A DNA stretch of 64,000 nucleotides from Natronococcus amylolyticus DSM 10524 (GTDB lineage Archaea > Halobacteriota > Halobacteria > Halobacteriales > Natrialbaceae). Under the pieces are notes generated by a model that saw only the letters and a program-made list of their open reading frames with translations, searched no databases and had not been told where the DNA came from. The stretch spans positions 56,942-120,941 of the forward strand of contig NZ_AOIB01000014.1 in NCBI RefSeq assembly GCF_000337675.1. The letters are read 5' to 3'. Within the stretch, counting starts at the first letter, position 1; each line of letters opens with the position of its first letter. Shown here piece after piece: positions 26,262 through 35,191 of the stretch. The translations under genes were made by a program, and so were the position numbers.

Positions 26262-27788
26262 ATGCCCGAGACACCACCCCACGACACTGCGGACGTCCTC
26301 GTCGTCGGCAGCGGCATCGCGGGCTGTGCGGCCGCGCTGCAGGCCGCACGCGAGGATGCAGAGGTGCTGCTGGTGACGAAGGCCGAGCGACCCGCCGACG
26401 CCAGCACCGACTGGGCCCAGGGCGGCATCTCGACCGCTCGCGGCGACCCGGAGGCGCTGAAACGCGACGTCCTCGCGGCCAGCGACGGAACCGCAGATCC
26501 CGACGCCGTCGACGTCCTCGTCGACGAGGCCGACGTGGCCGTCGAGGACGTCCTCCTCGAGACCCTCGAAATCCCCTTCGACGAACGCGAGGACGGCGCG
26601 TTCGACTACGCGCGCGAGGCGGCCCACTCCGAGCGACGCATCCTCCACGTCGACGCCGCAACCGGGACTCACATCCTGCGCCCGTTCCTGAACTACCTCG
26701 ACGACCACGAGCGCGTCGAGGTTCGACAGGACACCGCCGCGCTCGAGCTGATTACCCACGAGGGCCGCGTCCACGGCGTCCTCACCGACGAGGACGCGAC
26801 GGGCCACCCCGTCTACGCCGGGGCGACGGTGCTGGCGACGGGCGGAATCGGCGCGCTCTACCCGCGCTCGACGAACCCCGACGGCGCCACCGGCGACGGG
26901 ATCGCGATGGCTGCGCTCGCTGGCGCCGACGTCGCGGACCTGGAGTACGTGCAGTTCCATCCGACCGCGTATGCCGGCGACGACCCGTTCCTCCTCTCGG
27001 AGGCGCTGCGCGGCGAGGGCGCCGTCCTTCGGAACGCGGACGGCGACCGCTTCATGCCCGACTACCACCCTGACGCCGAACTCGCGCCCCGGGACGTCGT
27101 CGCCCGTGCCGTCGAAACCGAACGCGAGGAGACCGGCGAGGTCATTCTGGACGTACGGACGCTCGAGGGCGGTTTCGAGGACGAGTTCCCCGGCATCGCC
27201 GAGAGCTGTCGCGACCGCGGGATCGACGGCGACGAAATTCCGGTCGCGCCCTGCGAACACTTCCTGTGTGGCGGGATCGACGTCGACCACCACGGACGAA
27301 CCACCCTCGAAGGACTGTACGCCGTCGGCGAGTGCGCCAGGACGGGCGTCCACGGCGCAAACCGCCTGGCGAGTACGAGCCTGCTCGAGGGGCTGGTCTG
27401 GGGATTGCGGGCGGGCGAAACTGCGGCCGGCTGCGAAGCGAACCCACAGATACTCGACGCCCCCGAACTCCGGAACAGCGATCCTGCCCTCCCCGAGCGC
27501 TTTGCGGCCGAGAAGTTCGACCGACTGCAGCGGACGATGGACGACTCGCTGGGCCTCGAGCGCGACCCCGACGAGATCGCCCGTGCGAGCGCCGTCCTCC
27601 GACGGCTCAAGGGCGAGGTCGACGCTTACACCCGCACCCGGACCTCCCGCGAACTCTATGAGCTCCGGAACGCCTGCGTCACCGCACTGTTGATCGCGCG
27701 GGCCGCGGGCGAGAACGGGGAATCGCGAGGCTGTCACCACCTCGTCCGCGAGGACGGACCGACCGCCGAGCCGGAGGCACCCCGATGA
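26262..27788 (+). CDS. nadB: L-aspartate oxidase
   Basis: A 508-aa FAD enzyme that oxidises L-aspartate to iminoaspartate for NadA. The dinucleotide fold starts at VLVVGSGIAGCAAALQAA. STDWAQGGIS, the VQFHPTAY substrate loop, GALYPRSTNPDGATGDG and the C-terminal FAD motif GLYAVGECARTGVHGANRL are intact. The helical C-terminal domain of the succinate-dehydrogenase flavoprotein family follows. Its last codons overlap nadC by 4 bp. Confidence 0.97.
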   Translation: MPETPPHDTADVLVVGSGIAGCAAALQAAREDAEVLLVTKAERPADASTDWAQGGISTARGDPEALKRDVLAASDGTADPDAVDVLVDEADVAVEDVLLETLEIPFDEREDGAFDYAREAAHSERRILHVDAATGTHILRPFLNYLDDHERVEVRQDTAALELITHEGRVHGVLTDEDATGHPVYAGATVLATGGIGALYPRSTNPDGATGDGIAMAALAGADVADLEYVQFHPTAYAGDDPFLLSEALRGEGAVLRNADGDRFMPDYHPDAELAPRDVVARAVETEREETGEVILDVRTLEGGFEDEFPGIAESCRDRGIDGDEIPVAPCEHFLCGGIDVDHHGRTTLEGLYAVGECARTGVHGANRLASTSLLEGLVWGLRAGETAAGCEANPQILDAPELRNSDPALPERFAAEKFDRLQRTMDDSLGLERDPDEIARASAVLRRLKGEVDAYTRTRTSRELYELRNACVTALLIARAAGENGESRGCHHLVREDGPTAEPEAPR

Positions 27789-28609
27789 TCACCGACGCGC
27801 AGGTCGAGCGCTGGCTCCGCGAGGACGTCGGCCACCACGACGTCACGAACCAGGTCCCCGGCGAGACGACCGGGCGTCTCGTCGCGAAAGAGCGGGGAAC
27901 CGTCGCGGGGCTCGAGGCCGCCCGCGCAGTCTTCGAGTATCTCGGCGTCGACGTCCGCGAGGCACTCGAGGCGGGGACGCCGATCGAGCCCGGCGACGAG
28001 GTCCTCCGCGTCGAGGGGGCCACGCGCGAGGTCCTCCGAGGCGAGCGCGTCGCGGTGAACCTGGTCGGGCACGCCTCGGGCATCGCAACCCTGACCCGCA
28101 GGGCGGTCGACGAGGCACGCACGGAGTCGGACGACGTCCGGATCGCCGCGACCCGAAAGACGACGCCTGGCCTGCGGGGTCTCGAGAAGCGAGCCGTCGT
28201 CGCTGGCGGGGGCGACACCCACCGCCTCGACTGCTCCCATATGGCGATGGTCAAGGACAACCACGTCGCCGAGCTGGGCCTCGAGGACGCCGTCTCGCGA
28301 TTCCGGGAGCGAGCCTCGTTCGCGACGAGGGTCGAGGTCGAGGTCGAGTCGCCGGGGGACGCCCCCCGGGCCGTGGAGGCCGGTGCGGACGTCGTCCTGC
28401 TCGACAACCTGTCTCCGGCGGAGATCCGGCAGAGCGTCGACCTGCTCGCCGACCGTGGGGGCGTGCTGACGGAGGCAAGCGGCGGCATCACGCTCGAGGA
28501 CGTCCCCGAGTACGCCGCGACGGGCGTCGACGTGATCTCGATGGGGTCGCTGACCCACTCGGCGCCCGCGCTGGATCTATCCTTTCGAACCGGCGAGAGA
28601 GTAGCGTAG
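27785..28609 (+). CDS. nadC: Nicotinate-nucleotide pyrophosphorylase (quinolinate phosphoribosyltransferase)
   Basis: A 274-aa enzyme that converts quinolinate and PRPP to nicotinate mononucleotide, PPi and CO2, the last step of this operon's pathway. Visible motifs are ATRKTTPGLRGLEKRAVV (phosphate binding), CSHMAMVKDNH, VEVESPGDAPRAVEAGADVVLLDN, and ASGGITLEDVPEYAATGVDVIS. All three nad genes are contiguous and coupled, so de novo NAD synthesis from aspartate is complete here. A T-rich run at about 28632-28637 may terminate the operon. Confidence 0.97.
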   Translation: MITDAQVERWLREDVGHHDVTNQVPGETTGRLVAKERGTVAGLEAARAVFEYLGVDVREALEAGTPIEPGDEVLRVEGATREVLRGERVAVNLVGHASGIATLTRRAVDEARTESDDVRIAATRKTTPGLRGLEKRAVVAGGGDTHRLDCSHMAMVKDNHVAELGLEDAVSRFRERASFATRVEVEVESPGDAPRAVEAGADVVLLDNLSPAEIRQSVDLLADRGGVLTEASGGITLEDVPEYAATGVDVISMGSLTHSAPALDLSFRTGERVA

Positions 28610-28662
28610 AACGCGCCGCTTCGCACACGGTCTTTTTTGTTCTCGAGCGCTACCGACCTCTC

Positions 28663-29337
28663 GTGACGGAGCCAGCTCGAACCTGCGCGGAGCACGGCCC
28701 GTTTGCGACCGACGACGGGAGCTGTCCGCGCTGTGGTGCCCGCGGGACGGAGCTGCTTTCGGGGGCGCGGCGGCGTCGCCTCTCGAAGTTCACGAGCGGT
28801 GCTCTCCGACACTTCCCGGAGGACGCCGGTCTCGAACTCGACGACCGAGGGTGGACGACCCTCGAGGAGGTGGTTGCCGCTGTCGAGGGGAACTACGACT
28901 GGGCGGAGGCCGAGCACGTCGCGGCCGTGATCGCAACCGATCCAAAGGGGCGGTTCGAGCGAACCGATGGGACGGACGGCGACGACCGCGTCCGCGCGGC
29001 CTACGGCCACTCAGTCGACGTCGACCTCGAGCCGATCGACGCGCCGGTGCCTGACGAGCTCTACCACGGCACCGCCCCGGAGAACCTCGCGTCGATCCGC
29101 GAGTCGGGCCTGCGGCCGATGTCCCGCCAGCACGTCCACCTCTCGGAGAGCCCTGGGGCCGCCCGCCGAGTCGGGCGTCGTCACGCGAGCGATCCCGTCG
29201 TCATCGCCGTCGACGCCGCGGGGATGCTCGCGGACGGCCACCGGATCACGAAACGCGGTCGCGAGACGTACACGATCGATCGGGTGCCGCCGGTGTATCT
29301 CGAGGATTTCGTCGCGAGCGACAATCCCCGTCGTTAG
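28663..29337 (+). CDS. kptA: RNA 2'-phosphotransferase (Tpt1/KptA) with N-terminal zinc ribbon
   Basis: A 224-aa protein. The C-terminal 185 residues are a KptA domain that transfers an RNA 2'-phosphate to NAD, giving ADP-ribose 1'',2''-cyclic phosphate. Visible marks are SKFTSGALRHFPE, AYGHSVDV, LYHGTAPENLASI and SRQHVHLSESP. An extra N-terminal zinc ribbon (C8, H11 and CPRCG near 21-25) precedes it. The start is GTG, 26 bp after a TTTTTT element that may be a promoter. Its position next to the NAD operon may be coincidental, although the enzyme consumes NAD. Confidence 0.92.
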   Translation: MTEPARTCAEHGPFATDDGSCPRCGARGTELLSGARRRRLSKFTSGALRHFPEDAGLELDDRGWTTLEEVVAAVEGNYDWAEAEHVAAVIATDPKGRFERTDGTDGDDRVRAAYGHSVDVDLEPIDAPVPDELYHGTAPENLASIRESGLRPMSRQHVHLSESPGAARRVGRRHASDPVVIAVDAAGMLADGHRITKRGRETYTIDRVPPVYLEDFVASDNPRR

Positions 29338-29658
29338 AGCAGGAGCGACGGTTCAGACCCGGTCGGTGCCCGTTTTTGGCATTGGACGAGGGCCGCCCGT
29401 AACGGATCCTGCGCTGTATCCGACGCGGACTGAGACGCGCCGTACCTGGGCGGCGAGCGGGTTGATCACCGCCGCGGCGGACACGGTCCCTCGAGACTGG
29501 CGGCGAGAGCGACGCGGAGGCGGTCGAACTCGCGAACGGCAGGATCCACGGGCCGCCGGGATCGGTCCGCGTCGAGAGGGTCGCGCAGGCCCGCTGTTTG
29601 CGGACTGCTACCAGGAATCGACAGGAAATTTATCCGTTTCGGTAGCCATTTCGCGGAC
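29338..29658. other. Intergenic region, no gene recognised
   Basis: There are 321 bp between kptA and the histidine kinase gene. Frames crossing it give arginine-rich shadow translations. No tRNA, repeat or hairpin stands out. An AT-richer segment at about 29620-29645 (AAATTTATCCG) lies near the expected promoter position for the kinase gene. Confidence 0.5.
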
Positions 29659-32600
29659 ATGAGTACGGGAGCGAGTCCCGAGGAAGGGGACGGACGGCTC
29701 TGGGGGAGCGTCGACGACGACGCGGCGCTCGAGCGGTATCGGGCGCTCGTCGGTGCGATCGACGACGGCGTCTACCAACTCGATGCGGACGGGACCTTCG
29801 TCGCGGTCAACGACGGTCTCGTCGAGATAACGGGCTACGAACGGGCCGATCTCCTGGGGGAACACGTCTCGCTGATTCTGGACGACGGCGACGTCTCAGC
29901 TATCGAGGACGCGGTGTCGGCGCGTCTGGAGGGGGCGAGCGAGGGACGCGAAACGTTCGAACTGGGCGTTCGGGCCGCCACCGGCGAGGTCGTCCCGTGC
30001 GGACTCCGAGTTAATCCGCTCGCGGACGACGGCGAGCTTCGGGCCACGATCGGCGTGGTGCGGGACCGAACCGAGCCGAAACGGCGACTGGACACGTTCG
30101 AGTCCCCGGACGCGCCGTCGGGATCCGTCACCGACGTCCTCGACGAGGCCGACATCGGGGTGTTCGTCCTCGACGACGCGTTCGAGGTCGCGTGGGCCGA
30201 CGAGACCGTCGAACGGTACTTCGGACTGGATCGGGACGCGATCGTCGGCCGCGACAAACGGACGCTGGTGGAGGAAACGGTAAAACACGAACTCGAGGAT
30301 CCGGAGCGGTTCGCCGAGACCGTGCTGGCCACCTACGACGACAACAGCTACATCGAGCGCTTCGAGTGTCGCGTCACGGCGGACGACGGTCGGGACGGTC
30401 GGTGGCTCGAACACTACAGCAAACCGATCGAGTCGGGCCGCTACGCCGGCGGGCGGATCGAGTTCTACTACGACATTACCGACAGGAAACGCTCGGAGAG
30501 CGCCCTCCGGGAGAGCAGGGAGGAGTTTCGCTCCCTGGTCGACGCGATCGAGGAGTACGCCATCTTCCGACTGGATCCGGCGGGTCGCGTCATCAGCTGG
30601 AACACGGGCGCCGAGCGGATCAAGGGGTACGACCGCGAGGAGATCCTCGGCGAGGAGTTCTCGGTCTTTTACACGCCCGAGGACCGCGCGGCGGGCGTTC
30701 CGGAGCGGAACCTCGAGCGGGCGACCGAGCGCGGCTCGTTCGAGGACGAGGGGTGGCGCGTCCGTGCTGACGGGTCGCGGTTCTGGGCGAACGTTACCAT
30801 CACGGCGGTCCGGGACGCGGACGGCACTCACCGAGGCTACCTGAAGGTGACGCGGGACGTGACCGAGCGCCGACGATACGAGCAACGGCTCGAGAGCGAA
30901 CTCGAGGAGGTCTTCGGGCGGATCTCCGACGCGTTCTACGCGGTCGACGAGGAGTTCCGGTTTACCCACGTCAACGACCGCGCCGAGGACCTCCTCCAGC
31001 ACTCCGCGGACGAACTGCTCGGCGAACGCCTCTGGGACGTCTTTCCGTCGGCCGCCGAGATCGACGAGGTCTGGGACGCGTTCCACACGGCGCGGGAGAC
31101 CCAGGAGGCGACTAGCTACGAACTCTACTACGACACGCTCGGGTTCTGGGTCGAGGCAAACCTCTATCCCTCGGAAACCGGGATCTCGGTCTACTTCCGG
31201 GATATCACCGAACGCAAGGAACGCGAGCAGTATCTGGAGGAGACCAAAGAACAGCTCGAGGCCGCGACCGAGGCCGGCGCGGTCGGGACCTGGGAGTGGG
31301 ACGTAGCCGAGGACACGTTCGTCACCGGCGCCTCCTTCGCGCGAACGTTCGGACTCGACCCGGAGCGCGCCCGAAAGGGGGTCCCCCTCGAGCGGGTGCT
31401 GTCCTCGATCCACGAGGACGACCGCGACCGGGTCGTCGCACGGATCGAGGACGCTCTCGAGACCGGGGGCGAGTACCAAGCGGAGTACCGGGTTCGAAAC
31501 GCCGACGGCGAGATCCGCTGGGTCTTCGCTCGCGGCCACGTCGAGTGCGACGGGGCGGGCGAGGCCGAGACGTTCCCCGGCGCGCTCACCGATATCACGG
31601 AGCGCAAACGGGCCGAACTCGAGGCCGAGAGCCAGCGCCGGCAACTCGAGACGCTGTTCCGAGTGTTACCCGTCGGCGCCGTGGTCGCGGACGGGGAGGG
31701 ATCGCTGATCAGAGCGAACGCCACGGCAAAGGAGATCTGGGGCGGCGACGTCTTCGATGCCGACTCCGTCGCCGAGTACGAGAAGTACACCGCCGTCTGG
31801 GCCGACTCCGGCGAGCCGGTCGAACTCGAGGAGCGGACGATGTCCCAGGTGCTCCGCGGGGAAGAGGTGACCGAACCGAACGTCTACGAGATCCGGACGT
31901 TCGACGGCGAACGGCGGATTGTTATGGAACACGGGATGCCAGTCAGAGACGAACGCGGCGACGTGCGTCGTGCGGTCGTTACGGTCACGGATATCACCGA
32001 GCGCCGCGAGTACCAGCGGAAGCTCGAGGAGACGATCGAACAGCTCGAGACCTCGAACGAACGCCTCGAGCAGTTCGCCTACGCGGCCTCCCACGATCTG
32101 CAAGAGCCCTTGCGGATGGTCTCGAGCTATCTGCAGCTCATCGAGAGCCGCTACGGCGAGCTGTTCGACGCCGACGGCGAGGAGTTCCTGCAGTTCGCTA
32201 TCGAGGGTGCAGAGCGGATGCGAAGCATGATCGACCGCCTGCTCGCGTACTCTCGCGTCGAAACCGGCGGAAGCTCCTTCGAACCGATCGATCTCGATCG
32301 GCTCCTCGACGACGTTCTCGACGACCTTCAACTCCGCCTCGAGGAAAGCGGTGCCGGCGTGACGGTCGAAACCCTCCCCCGGGTGAACGGCGACGCCGAT
32401 CAGCTCCGACAGGTGTTCCAGAACCTGCTCGAGAACGCGATCGAGTACAGCGGCGACGAACCGCCGACGATCCGCGTCGACGCCGAACGGCTGGACGGGA
32501 CGTGGAAGATCGCGGTCCGCGACGAGGGGATCGGGATCGCTCTCGACGATCAGGAGCGCGTGTTCGAGGTCTTCCAGCGGCTCCACGGCCGCGGCGAGCA

Positions 32601-32733
32601 CGAGGGAATGGGGATCGGGCTGGCGCTCTGTCAGCGGATCGTCGAGCGCCACGACGGCGAGATCTGGGTCGACTCCGACCCCGGCGAGGGGACGACGGTC
32701 TTCGTTACGCTCCCGGCGGTCGAGGGGTCGTAA
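29659..32733 (+). CDS. Soluble multi-PAS sensor histidine kinase
   Basis: A 1024-aa cytoplasmic kinase without membrane helices. Six PAS/PAC units can be traced by their starts at about residues 25, 155, 285, 415, 530 and 665, most ending in a D-I/V-T-E/D-R/K-K/R linker. The HisKA dimerisation helix contains the phospho-acceptor His812 (ASHDLQEPLRMV). The HATPase_c domain shows QNLLENAIEYSG (N box), DEGIGIALDDQERVFEVF (G1/F box), GMGIGLALCQRIVERHDG (G2) and GEGTTVFVTLP. No response regulator is adjacent. Likely input is redox, light or small-molecule cues through PAS ligands, which cannot be identified here. Confidence 0.95.
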   Translation: MSTGASPEEGDGRLWGSVDDDAALERYRALVGAIDDGVYQLDADGTFVAVNDGLVEITGYERADLLGEHVSLILDDGDVSAIEDAVSARLEGASEGRETFELGVRAATGEVVPCGLRVNPLADDGELRATIGVVRDRTEPKRRLDTFESPDAPSGSVTDVLDEADIGVFVLDDAFEVAWADETVERYFGLDRDAIVGRDKRTLVEETVKHELEDPERFAETVLATYDDNSYIERFECRVTADDGRDGRWLEHYSKPIESGRYAGGRIEFYYDITDRKRSESALRESREEFRSLVDAIEEYAIFRLDPAGRVISWNTGAERIKGYDREEILGEEFSVFYTPEDRAAGVPERNLERATERGSFEDEGWRVRADGSRFWANVTITAVRDADGTHRGYLKVTRDVTERRRYEQRLESELEEVFGRISDAFYAVDEEFRFTHVNDRAEDLLQHSADELLGERLWDVFPSAAEIDEVWDAFHTARETQEATSYELYYDTLGFWVEANLYPSETGISVYFRDITERKEREQYLEETKEQLEAATEAGAVGTWEWDVAEDTFVTGASFARTFGLDPERARKGVPLERVLSSIHEDDRDRVVARIEDALETGGEYQAEYRVRNADGEIRWVFARGHVECDGAGEAETFPGALTDITERKRAELEAESQRRQLETLFRVLPVGAVVADGEGSLIRANATAKEIWGGDVFDADSVAEYEKYTAVWADSGEPVELEERTMSQVLRGEEVTEPNVYEIRTFDGERRIVMEHGMPVRDERGDVRRAVVTVTDITERREYQRKLEETIEQLETSNERLEQFAYAASHDLQEPLRMVSSYLQLIESRYGELFDADGEEFLQFAIEGAERMRSMIDRLLAYSRVETGGSSFEPIDLDRLLDDVLDDLQLRLEESGAGVTVETLPRVNGDADQLRQVFQNLLENAIEYSGDEPPTIRVDAERLDGTWKIAVRDEGIGIALDDQERVFEVFQRLHGRGEHEGMGIGLALCQRIVERHDGEIWVDSDPGEGTTVFVTLPAVEGS

Positions 32734-32878
32734 CGGCCGGGCGACCCTCGAGAGGAACTGGGACGGCGGGCGACCTCGAGCCGAGACCCGGGAAACGGCG
32801 CTCCGGCGTCTCGCATATTCCGTGCGGCGGCGCCGGGGTAGCCGGTTCGCTCGAGGCAGGCTTGACGGTTTTTTGAAC

Positions 32879-32900
32879 TGCGAGGGAAGAGATTTGAACC
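32879..32900 (-). repeat. Displaced copy of tRNA-Leu 3' end (att-like)
   Basis: This 22-bp segment matches the 3' end of the tRNA-Leu gene (32994-33015) with one mismatch (A for G at 32890) and the same orientation. It lies 93 bp beyond the tRNA. Duplicated tRNA 3' ends are the classical scar of integrase-mediated insertion, though no integrase gene is seen nearby. Confidence 0.75.
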
Positions 32901-32964
32901 ACGCCCGAGAACCTGCTCGCTCCGCTCGCAGAACCTCGGTCTGATTCGAACCCTTCGTTTCGCA

Positions 32965-32992
32965 GCTACCGCTCACGGGTGTTCGCGGTAGC
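32965..32992 (-). terminator. Hairpin directly downstream of tRNA-Leu
   Basis: A perfect 8-bp inverted repeat, GCTACCGC (32965-32972) and GCGGTAGC (32985-32992), begins 2 bp beyond the 3' end of tRNA-Leu on the minus strand. It may act in transcription termination or 3' processing. Confidence 0.45.
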
Positions 32993-32993
32993 A

Positions 32994-33077
32994 TGCGAGG
33001 GAAGGGATTTGAACCCTCGGACCCCTACGGGAGCGGGTCTTAAGCCCACCGCCGTTGGCCTGCTTGGCTACCCTCGC
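32994..33077 (-). tRNA. tRNA-Leu (anticodon TAA)
   Basis: The minus strand folds as a class II tRNA of 84 nt. The acceptor stem GCGAGGG pairs with CCCTCGC plus a discriminator A. The D arm contains AGCAGGCCAACGGC. The anticodon arm has loop CTTAAGA (anticodon TAA) closed by a stem GTGGG/CCCGC. A long variable arm TCCCGTAGGGGTCCG and the T arm AGGGTTCAAATCCCT follow. CCA is not encoded. Confidence 0.95.
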
Positions 33078-33200
33078 ACAGAAGTGCGCTCGAGGGTAGC
33101 CACTGGGCGGGAATGTGTGTTTCGGTGTCCGCTCGGTTCCTGGCTTCGGCGGCCGATCTCGGAGCGTAGTTATTTGAGGAGCGACCGATTATCGGAGTGT

Positions 33201-33722
33201 ATGAGTGAGAGTAACTTGCAAGAGGAGCAGGAACCGCTGAAGGCCGAGTACGAGGAGGACCCGGAGTCGGCCCAGATCACGCTGACCGCGACCGGCGAGG
33301 AGCAAGACGACAGCCGGAGCTGTAACGTAGACATCGGCCGGGCGATCTACGAGGCAGAACTCCACGAGGGCGCCGGCGGTCCCGGAACCGGGGCCTGTTC
33401 GGGCGACCTGTTGCTGGGCGCGCTGGCGGCGTGCTCGCAGCTCACCGCCCAGGCCGTCGCGGAGAACTTCGGCCTCGAGGTCGATATCGGCGTCGAGGCT
33501 AGCGGTGACCTCGACCTCCGCGGGACGATGGGCGTCGACGCGGACGCAGCCGTCGGCTTCCAGGACATCCGCCTCGACGTGACTGTCGACGGCGACGTCG
33601 ACGACGATACGAAGGCCGCACTGCAGAAGTACACCGAGCGGTACTGCGTCGTCTACCAGACCCTCGCGGAGCCGTCGGCTCTCGAGACCGAGTGGACGTT
33701 CCGGGAGGAAGAAGCGGACTGA
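33201..33722 (+). CDS. OsmC family protein
   Basis: A 173-aa OsmC/Ohr-fold protein, a family that reduces organic hydroperoxides with a cysteine pair. Candidate active cysteines are C78 (ALAACSQLT) and C149 (ERYCVVYQTL), the usual spacing for the OsmC branch, with another at C66. The family Glu/Arg residues near the N-terminus are less clear. The ATG at 33201 is preferred because upstream translation would cross the divergent tRNA gene. Likely part of oxidative stress defence. Confidence 0.9.
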   Translation: MSESNLQEEQEPLKAEYEEDPESAQITLTATGEEQDDSRSCNVDIGRAIYEAELHEGAGGPGTGACSGDLLLGALAACSQLTAQAVAENFGLEVDIGVEASGDLDLRGTMGVDADAAVGFQDIRLDVTVDGDVDDDTKAALQKYTERYCVVYQTLAEPSALETEWTFREEEAD

Positions 33723-33755
33723 TCGAGCGAACGACACGTCGGGGCTGTGCCCTCG

Positions 33756-34094
33756 CTACCAGTCGACGCTCAGCGTGCCGTCGCCGTGGGGATCTGGAGC
33801 GATCTCCTCGTCCGTGCGGCGGTCGATAACGTGGATACAGCCGTCGCCCTTCTTGGCTGGGCAGACCTCCGCGGCCCGAACGTTGTGCTCGAGGTCGTCC
33901 TCGCCGAAGAAGTAGGCCTCCAGCTGAGCGATTCCCGACTCGAGGGACATCCCCCAGTTGTCGCTGACCTCGGCGCATTTGCCCGCGCCGAAGCACTTGT
34001 TGGCCTCGAAGACGATCTTGTACGGCTTCTCCGAGACCGGCGGCGCGTCCGCGGAGCCGACGTCGCTCGCGCGCGTAATCTCCTCGTCGCTCAT
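33756..34094 (-). CDS. Ferredoxin (single cluster, probably 3Fe-4S)
   Basis: A 112-aa acidic electron carrier. Cluster cysteines are C34 and C40 (C-F-G-A-G-K-C, with a non-cysteine in the middle position) and C78 in VCPAKK. That leaves three cluster ligands, as in 3Fe-4S ferredoxins. An additional C86 could serve as a fourth. The first 20 residues and the C-terminus are acidic haloarchaeal extensions. Convergent with the OsmC gene. The redox partner is unknown. Confidence 0.87.
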   Translation of the reverse strand: MSDEEITRASDVGSADAPPVSEKPYKIVFEANKCFGAGKCAEVSDNWGMSLESGIAQLEAYFFGEDDLEHNVRAAEVCPAKKGDGCIHVIDRRTDEEIAPDPHGDGTLSVDW

Positions 34095-34152
34095 TGCGTA
34101 GGGATTCGGCCGAACCGTCTTTCACGTTACGGTCGGCTCGAGGAACGGCCGA

Positions 34153-35109
34153 TTAACTCCGGGCCGGAACGCCGGCTTTCGGCTCCGGGAGGTCGTACGT
34201 GACACCGGTCAGGTCGCTCGAGACCGCCCACAGCCAGCGGGCCGTCTCCTCGTCGTACGATCGCTTCGAGGAGGCCTGGCGTTCAGGTGTCCCCTGTATG
34301 CTCGCGAGTCCGCTAGGGCCGTAGTAGGCGCCGCCCTCGGCCTCGGGCGCGGTCGCGGCGTACAGCGTCGGCAACGCGCCGTCCGTCGAGGGCTGGGCGA
34401 TCACCGCGTTCATGAGTTTCATCGCCGCCATCCGGAGCCGACTCCCCCGCATTTCGGGGCCTCGGTACTGCAGGTTCGTGTCCGCGTAGCCCGGGTGAAC
34501 CGCCATGCTGTCGGCGTTCAGCCCGGCCGTGAGAAACCGACGCTCGAGCTCGTACGCGAACAGCACGTTCGCCAGCTTCGACTGCGCGTAGGCCTCCCAC
34601 TCGTCGTAGGATCGCTCGCCGTGGAGATCCTCGAAGCGGATCCGGCCCCGCTCGTGGACGGCACTCGAGACGGTGACGACCCGCGCGGGCTCCTCTCCGT
34701 CGGTCGCGAGGTTCCCGAGGAGCAGGCCGGTCAGCGCGAAGTGGCCGAGGTGGTTGACACCGAACTGCGTTTCGAACCCGTCCGCGGTCTCCGAACGGGG
34801 GATCGCCATGACGCCGGCGTTGTTGATCAGGACGTCGATCTCGTTGCCCTCGAGCCGATCGGCGAAGGCCCGAACCGACTCGAGGTCGCCCAGGTCACAC
34901 TCCTCGACGCGAAGGTCGGCGTCGGGCGCGTCCCGGCGGACCTCGCGTGCGGCCTGCTCGCCCCGGTCGGTGCTTCGACAGGCCATGATCACCCGAGCGC
35001 CGTTGCGTGCGAGTTCGCGGGTCGTCTCGAGGCCGATCCCGCTGTTGGCGCCCGTGACGACGATCGTCCGGTCGCGCTGGTCGGGAACGTCCGCAGCCGT
35101 CCAGTTCAT
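34153..35109 (-). CDS. SDR family oxidoreductase (retinol dehydrogenase-like)
   Basis: A 318-aa short-chain dehydrogenase. TGANSGIGLETTREL is the cofactor motif (about 18-32), NNAGVMAIPRS is the conserved NNAG, VTVSSAVHERG has the catalytic Ser, and YAQSKLANVLFAYEL supplies the catalytic Tyr and Lys. This pattern is that of the retinol-dehydrogenase/WW-oxidoreductase branch. The C-terminal lid is longer than in classical SDRs. The substrate is not evident; a lipid or ketone is typical. Confidence 0.93.
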   Translation of the reverse strand: MNWTAADVPDQRDRTIVVTGANSGIGLETTRELARNGARVIMACRSTDRGEQAAREVRRDAPDADLRVEECDLGDLESVRAFADRLEGNEIDVLINNAGVMAIPRSETADGFETQFGVNHLGHFALTGLLLGNLATDGEEPARVVTVSSAVHERGRIRFEDLHGERSYDEWEAYAQSKLANVLFAYELERRFLTAGLNADSMAVHPGYADTNLQYRGPEMRGSRLRMAAMKLMNAVIAQPSTDGALPTLYAATAPEAEGGAYYGPSGLASIQGTPERQASSKRSYDEETARWLWAVSSDLTGVTYDLPEPKAGVPARS

Positions 35110-35191
35110 ACGACAGCCAGGGAGGGCATGCTCCTAAGCGTAGCCGTTGCATCGTTCGGCCGAACCGGGAGTCGATCCGGCTCCGTCGATC

